From Pseudomonas uvaldensis (lineage in GTDB: Bacteria > Pseudomonadota > Gammaproteobacteria > Pseudomonadales > Pseudomonadaceae): DNA of 64,000 nucleotides. Below, in pieces: positions 57,859 through 64,000 of this stretch (its first letter is position 1; each line of letters starts with the position of its first letter). The stretch lies in assembly GCF_021271205.1 (NCBI RefSeq), contig NZ_JAIWKS010000006.1, forward strand, positions 434,001 to 498,000, written 5' to 3'. Both the position numbers and the translations under genes were made by a program. The notes under the pieces were generated by a model. The model ran no database searches, was not told the DNA's origin, and was given only the letters and a program-made list of their open reading frames with translations.

Positions 57859-59154
57859 TTATTGCAGATCTTCGCCACGCTCGCGGGCAATGGCACGATA
57901 GCCTATGTCCTTGCGGTAGAAACAGCCTTCCCAATCGATTCCGGCAGCCAGCCTGTACGCCTGCTGCTGAGCGGCGCCGACGCTGGCGCCCATGGCGGTG
58001 GCGCACAGTACGCGACCGCCGGCGGTGACGATCTGGCCGTCCTTCAACGCGGTACCCGCGTGGAAAACCTTGCCTTCCAGCTGGGCAACGGCATCCAGAC
58101 CACTGATCGCGCTGCCCTTGGCATAATCGCCTGGATAACCACCAGCGGCCAGAACGACGCCGACGCTTGGACGTGGATCCCACTGGGCCTCGACCTTGTC
58201 CAGCGCCTGGGCCAGGGCGGCTTCGACCAGCAGCACCAGGCTCGATTGCAGGCGCAGCATCACCGGCTGGGTTTCAGGATCGCCGAAACGGCAGTTGAAT
58301 TCGATGACTTTTGGGTTACCAGCCTTGTCGATCATCAAACCTGCATAGAGAAAACCAGTATAGACGTTGCCTTCTTCGGCCATGCCACGCACGGTCGGCC
58401 AGATCACCTGGTCCATCACTCGCTGGTGCACCTCGGCGGTAACCACCGGCGCCGGGGAGTAGGCGCCCATGCCGCCGGTGTTCGGGCCGCTGTCGCCGTC
58501 GCCGACGCGCTTGTGGTCCTGGCTGGTGGCCATTGGCAGGACATTCTTGCCATCCACCATGACGATGAAACTGGCTTCTTCGCCGTCGAGGAATTCCTCG
58601 ATCACCACGCGAGAACCGGCGTCACCGAAGGCATTGCCGGCGAGCATGTCGCGCACGGCTTCTTCGGCCTCGGCCAGGGTCATGGCGACGATCACGCCTT
58701 TGCCCGCGGCCAGGCCGTCGGCCTTGATCACGATCGGAGCGCCTTTTTCCCGCAGATACGCCAGGGCGGGTTCGATTTCAGTGAAGTTCTGGTAATCGGC
58801 GGTCGGGATCTTGTGGCGCGCCAGGAAATCCTTGGTGAAGGCCTTCGAGCCTTCCAACTGCGCGGCGCCGGCTGTCGGGCCGAAGCAGTCCAGGCCGCGG
58901 GCGCGGAACAGATCGACAACCCCGGCGACCAGCGGCACTTCGGGACCGACGATGGTCAGTGACACGTTCTTTTCAGCGAAATCGGCCAGTTGTTCCAGGG
59001 CCAGCACATCGATGGCGACGTTCTCGCACTTGGCTTCGATGGCCGTACCGGCATTGCCCGGCGCCACGAAGACCTTCTGTACACGCGGATCCTGGGCCAC
59101 TTTCCAGGCCAGGGCGTGTTCACGGCCGCCGCTGCCAATGATCAAAACATTCAT
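57859..59154 (-). CDS. purD: Phosphoribosylamine-glycine ligase PurD
   Basis: 431 residues. ATP-grasp enzyme: start MNVLIIGSGGREHALAWKV, GPEVPLVAGVVDLFRARG, then the grasp region APIVIKADGLAAGKGVIVAM, EEFLDGEEASFIVMVDGKNV, SGPNTGGMGAYSPAPVVTAE and VIEFNCRFGDPETQPVMLRL. Catalyses the second step of purine synthesis. Lies between retS and purH on the same strand, with REP units between purH and purD. Confidence 0.97.
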   Translation of the reverse strand: MNVLIIGSGGREHALAWKVAQDPRVQKVFVAPGNAGTAIEAKCENVAIDVLALEQLADFAEKNVSLTIVGPEVPLVAGVVDLFRARGLDCFGPTAGAAQLEGSKAFTKDFLARHKIPTADYQNFTEIEPALAYLREKGAPIVIKADGLAAGKGVIVAMTLAEAEEAVRDMLAGNAFGDAGSRVVIEEFLDGEEASFIVMVDGKNVLPMATSQDHKRVGDGDSGPNTGGMGAYSPAPVVTAEVHQRVMDQVIWPTVRGMAEEGNVYTGFLYAGLMIDKAGNPKVIEFNCRFGDPETQPVMLRLQSSLVLLVEAALAQALDKVEAQWDPRPSVGVVLAAGGYPGDYAKGSAISGLDAVAQLEGKVFHAGTALKDGQIVTAGGRVLCATAMGASVGAAQQQAYRLAAGIDWEGCFYRKDIGYRAIARERGEDLQ

Positions 59155-59207
59155 TTCAAAAACCTCGGATGACGCTGATTCTGTGGAGCACTGCTGAGGT
59201 GCTTTTC

Positions 59208-59299
59208 TGTGGGAGCGAGCCTGCTCGCGATGGCGGTGTGTCAGCTGACTACAATGCTGGCGGATCCGACGCTATCGCGAGCAGGCTCGCTCCCACAGG
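59208..59299. repeat. REP pair between purD and purH
   Basis: TGTGGGAGCGAGCCTGCTCG and inverted TATCGCGAGCAGGCTCGCTC with about 45 bases between them; the most perfect of the G/C-rich class in the window. Confidence 0.88.
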
Positions 59300-59307
59300 G
59301 GCCGTTG

Positions 59308-60915
59308 TTAGTGGCGGAAATGGCGCATGCCAGTGAACACCATCGCAATGCCGGCCTCATCGGCGGCTGCGATGACTTCTGCATCACGCATCGAACCACC
59401 CGGCTGGATCACAGCGGTGATCCCCACCTTGGCCGCATTGTCGATGCCGTCACGGAACGGGAAGAACGCATCGGAAGCCATGACCGCGCCCTTGACCTGC
59501 AAGCCGGCATGTTCAGCCTTGATCGCGGCGATACGGGCCGAGTTCACACGGCTCATCTGGCCGGCGCCGACGCCGATGGTCTGACGGTTCTTGGCGTAGA
59601 CGATGGCGTTGGACTTGACGTATTTGGCGACTTTCCAGGCGAAGATCAGGTCGTTGATTTCCTGCTCGCTCGGCGCACGCTGGGTCACGACTTTCAAGTC
59701 TTCGCTGCCGATCATTCCGATGTCACGGCTCTGTACCAGCAGGCCCCCGTTGACACGCTTGTAGTCCCAGGCCGGTGCACGGTCGGCCGACCACTGGCCG
59801 CAAGCCAACAGGCGCACGTTGGCCTTGGCAGCGACGATGGCGCGGGCTTCTTCGCTGACCGAAGGGGCGATGATCACTTCGACGAACTGACGCTCGACGA
59901 TGGCCTTGGCGGTCTCGGCGTCCAGTTCACGGTTGAAGGCGATGATGCCGCCGAAGGCCGACTCGGTGTCGGTGGCGTAGGCCAGTTCGTAGGCCTGGCG
60001 GATGCCGCCTTCGGCGTCCGGGCTCACGGCCACGCCGCACGGGTTGGCGTGCTTGACGATCACGCAGGCAGGCTTGACGAAGCTCTTGACGCATTCCAGC
60101 GCAGCGTCGGTGTCGGCCACGTTGTTGAACGACAGCTCCTTGCCTTGCAACTGGGTGGCGGTGGCAATGCCGACCTCGGCCGGTTTGGCCTCCACGTAGA
60201 ACGCCGCGCTTTGGTGCGGGTTCTCGCCGTAGCGCATTTCCTGGGCCTTGATGAACTGGGTGTTGAAGGTGCGCGGGAATTCGCTGCGGCCTTCGGTGCT
60301 CAGGGTTTCTGCAGCCTGGTCCACGGTGCCCATGTAGTTGGCGATCATGCCGTCATAGGCGGCGGTGTGTTCGAAGGCCTTGAGCATCAGGTCGAAACGC
60401 TGTGCGTAGGTCAGGCCACCGGCCTTGAGGTTTTCCAGGACGTTGGCGTAGTCGCTGGCGTTGACCACGATGGCCACGTCCTTATGGTTCTTGGCTGCCG
60501 AGCGGACCATGGTCGGGCCGCCGATATCGATATTCTCGATGGCGGTCGGCAGGTCGCAGCCAGGCTTGCTGATGGTGGCTTCGAACGGGTAGAGATTGAC
60601 CGCCACCAGATCGATCGGCTTGATGTCGTGTTCGTTCATGATGGCATCGTCAATGCCGCGACGGCCCAGGATTCCGCCATGGATCTTTGGATGCAGGGTC
60701 TTGACACGACCGTCCATCATTTCCGCAAAACCGGTGTAGTCCGCGACTTCCACTGCGGCGACGCCATTGTCCTGCAGCAACTTGAAGGTCCCGCCGGTGG
60801 AAAGAATCTCGACGCCCAGCTGTTGAAGCTCGCGGGCGAATTCGAGGATCCCGGTCTTGTCGGAGACGCTGATCAAGGCGCGGCGGATCGGCAGGCGGGT
60901 GGTCTGGTCGGTCAT
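59308..60915 (-). CDS. purH: AICAR formyltransferase / IMP cyclohydrolase PurH
   Basis: 535 residues from the ATG at 60915 (MTDQTTRLPIRRALISVSDK), exactly the usual length; seven upstream in-frame codons are rejected. IMP cyclohydrolase domain (about 1-200; GILEFARELQQLGVEILSTG, VKTLHPKIHGGILGRRG) and the AICAR transformylase domain (RYGENPHQSAAFY, IVKHANPCGVAVSP, ASDAFFPFRDGIDNAAKVGI). Last two steps of purine synthesis. Located just after fis, separated by a terminator. Confidence 0.98.
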   Translation of the reverse strand: MTDQTTRLPIRRALISVSDKTGILEFARELQQLGVEILSTGGTFKLLQDNGVAAVEVADYTGFAEMMDGRVKTLHPKIHGGILGRRGIDDAIMNEHDIKPIDLVAVNLYPFEATISKPGCDLPTAIENIDIGGPTMVRSAAKNHKDVAIVVNASDYANVLENLKAGGLTYAQRFDLMLKAFEHTAAYDGMIANYMGTVDQAAETLSTEGRSEFPRTFNTQFIKAQEMRYGENPHQSAAFYVEAKPAEVGIATATQLQGKELSFNNVADTDAALECVKSFVKPACVIVKHANPCGVAVSPDAEGGIRQAYELAYATDTESAFGGIIAFNRELDAETAKAIVERQFVEVIIAPSVSEEARAIVAAKANVRLLACGQWSADRAPAWDYKRVNGGLLVQSRDIGMIGSEDLKVVTQRAPSEQEINDLIFAWKVAKYVKSNAIVYAKNRQTIGVGAGQMSRVNSARIAAIKAEHAGLQVKGAVMASDAFFPFRDGIDNAAKVGITAVIQPGGSMRDAEVIAAADEAGIAMVFTGMRHFRH

Positions 60916-60947
60916 TTCAATTTCCATCAAAAGCAAGGGAAGTCAGC

Positions 60948-60981
60948 AAAAAAGGCGACCGTTTTTTACGCGGGCGCCTTT
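60948..60981 (-). terminator. Terminator of the dusB-fis operon
   Basis: On the minus strand AAAGGCG and CGCCTTT form a stem with a loop of about 17 bases containing a second small stem, followed by further T residues (CGCCTTTTTT). It lies 18 bases after the fis stop and before purH. Confidence 0.6.
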
Positions 60982-60998
60982 CTGGTTTGATTGAATGC

Positions 60999-61319
60999 TT
61001 ACAGCAGATCGTACTGCTTGAGTTTCTTGCGCAGGGTACCGCGGTTCAGACCCAGCAGCTCACTGGCCTTGGTCTGGTTGCCCTTGACGTAATTCATCAC
61101 GCTTTCGAGCAGGGGTGCCTCGACTTCGGAAAGCACCAGGTTGTACACATCCGTGACGGCAGCGCCCTCAAGGTGGGCGAAATAATTGTGCAGCGCCTTT
61201 TCGACGCTCCCGCGAAGGGTCTGACCCTCTTCGCTGGGCGTATTGAGGTGCTGTTTCAAATTCACGTTGTCGCTCACGGGTGTTATTCCACTCACTAAAG
61301 TCTCGGTCATCATCGTCAT
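60999..61319 (-). CDS. fis: DNA-binding protein Fis
   Basis: 106 residues (MTMMTETLVSGITPVSDNVN), the usual Pseudomonas length. C-terminal HTH with the factor-for-inversion signature: VKGNQTKASELLGLNRGTLR, KKLKQYDLL. Small nucleoid protein that bends DNA and modulates rRNA and many other promoters. Its ATG overlaps the dusB stop by three bases, the dusB-fis pairing known from E. coli and P. aeruginosa. Confidence 0.97.
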   Translation of the reverse strand: MTMMTETLVSGITPVSDNVNLKQHLNTPSEEGQTLRGSVEKALHNYFAHLEGAAVTDVYNLVLSEVEAPLLESVMNYVKGNQTKASELLGLNRGTLRKKLKQYDLL

Positions 61320-62323
61320 GCGGCCACCCCTTCGTCCCCTGTCAGGCTCTTGTAACGTTCAGCGAAGAAGGCCTGAACGTCGGCGCATTGTGCTTGCGTA
61401 CCATCCAAACGATTGAAGCGGGCGCGAAACTCCCTGGCGCCCGGCAGGGTTGCGAGATACCAGCCCACATGCTTGCGAGCGATGCGTACGCCCATGACTT
61501 CTCCATAGAAGGCATGCAGCGCGGCCAGATGCTCCAGCAGAATACGTTCCACCTCGGACAATTGCGGCGCAGCGAGCTTTTCACCGGTGCGCAGGAAATG
61601 TTCGATCTCACGGAAAATCCATGGCCGCCCCTGGGCAGCCCGGCCGATCAACAGGCCGTCGGCACCGGTCGCGTCCAATACATACCGGGCCTTCTCGGGT
61701 GAATCGATGTCGCCATTGGCGAAGACCGGAATCGACACCGCCTGCTTGATCGCGGCAATGGTGTCGTACTCGGCCTCGCCGGTGTACAGGTCTGCACGGG
61801 TGCGGCCATGGACCGCCAGCGCCGTGATCCCTTCCTGTTCGGCGATCTTCGCCACCGTCAGGCCATTCCTGTTGTCCCGGTCCCACCCGGTGCGGATCTT
61901 CAGGGTCACCGGTACATCGACCGCGGCAACGACCGCTCGCAGGATCTCGGTAACCAGGGTTTCATCTTTCAACAACGCGGAACCGGCGGCCTTGTTACAG
62001 ACCTTTTTGGCCGGACAGCCCATGTTGATGTCGATGATCTGCGCGCCCAACGCCACATTGGCCCGGGCCGCCTCCGCCAGCATCCGCGCATCGCCACCGG
62101 CAATCTGTACCGAGCGGGGCTCGGGATCGCCTGTGTGGATCATGCGCAGACGCGATTTGCGGGTGTTCCACAGCGTCATGTCGCTGGTGACCATCTCCGA
62201 AACCACAAGACCGGCGCCCAATCGTTTGCACATCTGACGAAAGGGCTGATCAGTGACGCCCGCCATGGGGGCGAGAACCAGACCGTTCTGCAATGTATAT
62301 GGGCCGATGCGTACCGCCGACAT
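61316..62323 (-). CDS. dusB: tRNA-dihydrouridine synthase B
   Basis: 335 residues. FMN-binding TIM barrel: LAPMAGVTDQPFRQMCKRLG, VQIAGGDARMLAEAARANV, then the catalytic-Cys loop DINMGCPAKKVCNKAAGSAL, TLKIRTGWDRDNRNG, VHGRTRADLYTGEAEYDTIA, and a helical C-terminus. Reduces uridine at a D-loop position of tRNAs with NADPH. First gene of the dusB-fis operon; a candidate promoter lies 52 bases upstream. Confidence 0.97.
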   Translation of the reverse strand: MSAVRIGPYTLQNGLVLAPMAGVTDQPFRQMCKRLGAGLVVSEMVTSDMTLWNTRKSRLRMIHTGDPEPRSVQIAGGDARMLAEAARANVALGAQIIDINMGCPAKKVCNKAAGSALLKDETLVTEILRAVVAAVDVPVTLKIRTGWDRDNRNGLTVAKIAEQEGITALAVHGRTRADLYTGEAEYDTIAAIKQAVSIPVFANGDIDSPEKARYVLDATGADGLLIGRAAQGRPWIFREIEHFLRTGEKLAAPQLSEVERILLEHLAALHAFYGEVMGVRIARKHVGWYLATLPGAREFRARFNRLDGTQAQCADVQAFFAERYKSLTGDEGVAA

Positions 62324-62374
62324 AGGACTTCCCTGAAGTGGGGCCGGATCATGAGACTTCGAAAAAGGGTTGGC

Positions 62375-62403
62375 ATGATACCCGCTCTCGATGACTGGAT
62401 AAA
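62375..62403 (-). promoter_or_regulatory. Candidate sigma-70 promoter of dusB-fis
   Basis: On the minus strand TTTATC, 17 bases, TATCAT (5 of 6 to TATAAT; the -35 matches at 3 of 6), 52 bases before the dusB ATG. Confidence 0.35.
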
Positions 62404-62507
62404 GATGGAATTGGATAAAATCTGAACAGCTGGTTTGTTATCGCCAGCGGTTTGGTCTGGCTGGGCCAGGTCAGAAAGCTGCCGTCAAACGACTGACCCT
62501 GGCCGCG

Positions 62508-63737
62508 TCACTCGGGCGAGTGGAAGCTCAGGCTGTAGTTCACTGCTTTAGGCCCGGGGTCCAGGATGTCCAGCGCGATATGGATGGGCGTCTGGGGCGG
62601 CATTTCGCCGCGGCCTTCGAGATCGCCGCCCAAGTATTCCACTGGTTTGAAGCGGCGGCTGGCGATCAAGTGCCCGTTGAGGTCGGCGAACCGTAGCTCC
62701 AACAGCGGGAACGGTTGGGAGAAGGGCGCACGATTGTAGATGATCGCGTCCACGACCAGGGCACCGCTGAATTCCGGATGGCTGCGCACCACCAGATTGC
62801 TGCTTTTGATTTTCGCGATGTCGACCTTGGAGGGCACATCACAACCGATGACCGGGCAGATTTGCAGGAACCAGGGGCGATACTGGTCCTGGCGGGCCAT
62901 TTCCTCGAAGTGATAGGCAATGTACTGGCCGGCCAGGGCCGCCGCAGCCAACAGTATCAGCAGGCTCCATAGCAGGCGCCGCCCCCAGGGCGAGCGGCGT
63001 TTGCGCCAGTCCAGTTGCAGCGGATCGTCGTCCAGGTCTTGCAGGACCTCGGCACGTATCCCGGGCTCCTGGCGCTCGCGCTTCTTGCGCGACGGCAGCG
63101 CTTGCTCCGGCTCCTCGTCGAGATCATCCGTGGCGGACAGGCGCTCAAGGTGTTCGCCTGGTTCGTCCACGGGTTCAAGGCGTAGCGGGGCGACAGGTTC
63201 GTCGTCTGGCTCCAGGGGTTCAAGGGCCAGCGTCAGAGAAGGTTCGGTGCGCGGCGGCCGGGCCGGCTCGTGGGGCGAGAACGGCTCGACGGGTGCCTGG
63301 ATGGCAGTTTCGAAGCGTTCGGCGGGGGACTCGCTGTACAGACTGTCCGGCCAGGACTCCTGCCCATCGGAGAGGGAGTCGCGTTGCGCGCTCAGACTGT
63401 CTTCGCGGCGCCGACCGGTATTGCCCGGTGCCCGTTTGTCGCGCCGTTCCAGGCGAGCCAGTTCCTTGTCCAGGTCATCGAGGTCCAGTTCGGCGGCGGT
63501 CCACTGTTTCTGGCTGATTGCACGGTGTGGCGTTTCGGCGGCGGCAGGCTTGGTCGGCGGAGCAATGGGGGCAGCGGCTTCCTTGGCGGCTCGTTGCTCC
63601 AGCAGCTGTCGTGCGGCATTGAACACCTGCAGGCACGAGCCGCAGCGAACCACCCCGCGCGCCACGCTCAATTGAGTATGGCTGACGCGAAAACTGGTAT
63701 GGCAATGCGGGCACTGGGTGACGAAACTGTCGGTCAT
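62508..63737 (-). CDS. Zinc-finger/DUF3426 membrane protein
   Basis: 409 residues. MJ0042-type zinc ribbon at the N-terminus: Cys9, Cys12, Cys32, Cys35 (CPHC ... CGSC). A long acidic, low-complexity linker (about 50-255) rich in Glu, Pro and Arg, one transmembrane helix (WSLLILLAAAALAGQYIAYHF), then a C-terminal DUF3426 domain of about 130 residues with ICPVIGCDVPS. Present between prmA and dusB in P. aeruginosa (PA4851). Function unknown; topology suggests a cytoplasmic zinc ribbon and periplasmic C-terminus. Confidence 0.92.
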   Translation of the reverse strand: MTDSFVTQCPHCHTSFRVSHTQLSVARGVVRCGSCLQVFNAARQLLEQRAAKEAAAPIAPPTKPAAAETPHRAISQKQWTAAELDLDDLDKELARLERRDKRAPGNTGRRREDSLSAQRDSLSDGQESWPDSLYSESPAERFETAIQAPVEPFSPHEPARPPRTEPSLTLALEPLEPDDEPVAPLRLEPVDEPGEHLERLSATDDLDEEPEQALPSRKKRERQEPGIRAEVLQDLDDDPLQLDWRKRRSPWGRRLLWSLLILLAAAALAGQYIAYHFEEMARQDQYRPWFLQICPVIGCDVPSKVDIAKIKSSNLVVRSHPEFSGALVVDAIIYNRAPFSQPFPLLELRFADLNGHLIASRRFKPVEYLGGDLEGRGEMPPQTPIHIALDILDPGPKAVNYSLSFHSPE

Positions 63738-63767
63738 GCGGCAATCCGGTGAATACAGGCGGCCATT

Positions 63768-64000
63768 CTAGCGCCGACGTCCGGTGATGCGCACCCAGCC
63801 ATCACGATTGGCTATCGGGTCCAGATCGAAGTCCGCGGCATAAGCAGCGGCAACCTCTTCGCCCTGTTCGGCGAGAATGCCTGACAGTGCAAGGCGTCCG
63901 CCCGGCTTGACCAGGCTCGACAGTTGCGGCGCCAGGGATACCAACGGTCCGGCCAGGATATTGGCCACCAGCACGTCAGCCTGGACGGGCGGCAAATCCT
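63768..64000 (-). CDS. prmA: Ribosomal protein L11 methyltransferase PrmA (C-terminal part)
   Basis: Only the last 77 residues are in the window; the frame stays open to the right edge. ADVLVANILAGPLVSLAPQL is the PrmA motif with the NxLA catalytic/SAM-site sequence, followed by GGRLALSGILAEQGEEVAAA and the terminal GWVRITGRRR. PrmA trimethylates L11. Order prmA-DUF3426-dusB-fis agrees with P. aeruginosa. Confidence 0.93.
   Translation of the reverse strand, partial: DLPPVQADVLVANILAGPLVSLAPQLSSLVKPGGRLALSGILAEQGEEVAAAYAADFDLDPIANRDGWVRITGRRR

Overview
The window is about 64 kb of GC-rich chromosome from a member of the genus Pseudomonas, most likely the P. fluorescens complex. The evidence is the gene content and order (retS, purD, purH, fis, dusB, zinc-finger gene, prmA at the right end; urtABCDE with urease genes at the left), RpoN/NtrC-style nitrogen genes, an OprC-type copper receptor, and many Pseudomonas REP palindromes between genes. 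No tRNA, rRNA, CRISPR array, insertion sequence or prophage is visible.

Layout, left to right. 1-1.1 kb: a truncated AGE-family epimerase. 1.2-3.7 kb: urease accessory genes ureJ, ureG, ureF, ureE (minus strand), then a DesT-like TetR regulator. 4.7-16.2 kb: miscellaneous genes: a secreted 14-residue-repeat protein, an AsmA protein, a ferritin-like protein, a LysR regulator divergent from an azoreductase/SMR exporter pair, a lipase without signal peptide, PsiF, an AI-2E-type permease, a thioredoxin-like protein without its cysteines, a YegD-type Hsp70 and cbpA-cbpM. 16.4-26.6 kb: one minus-strand run urtABCDE-ureD-ureA-two GNATs-ureB-ureC, which imports urea and hydrolyses it to ammonia; urtA has a well-placed candidate sigma-54 promoter.

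26.8-36.4 kb: a BtuCDF-like ABC importer, two small secreted cysteine-rich paralogues, a copper-uptake cluster (PepSY protein, OprC-like receptor, PCu(A)C chaperone, two DUF2946 proteins), and an orphan antitoxin preceded by a 30-codon stub of its toxin. 36.4-45.2 kb: the corrin-ring half of cobalamin synthesis (cobK, cbiD, cobL leftward; cobG, cobH, cobI, cobJ rightward), with a solitary zeta-toxin-like gene between the two arms.

45.5-54.3 kb is the most unusual part. A 2,355-residue protein combines a clostridial-type glucosyltransferase domain, a Cys-His-Asp peptidase-like domain and a TcdA/TcdB-type pore/translocation region, recalling lymphostatin (LifA/Efa1) of E. coli. It is followed by two divergently transcribed genes of unknown function whose products look like diverged paralogues. 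I propose the three as one toxin locus. From 54.3 kb on are a MarC-family protein and the conserved core block retS, purD, purH, fis, dusB, a DUF3426 protein and the 3' end of prmA. From memory of P. aeruginosa PAO1 gene order, retS lies close to urtA there, so the roughly 28 kb between them here looks like a lineage-specific accessory region.
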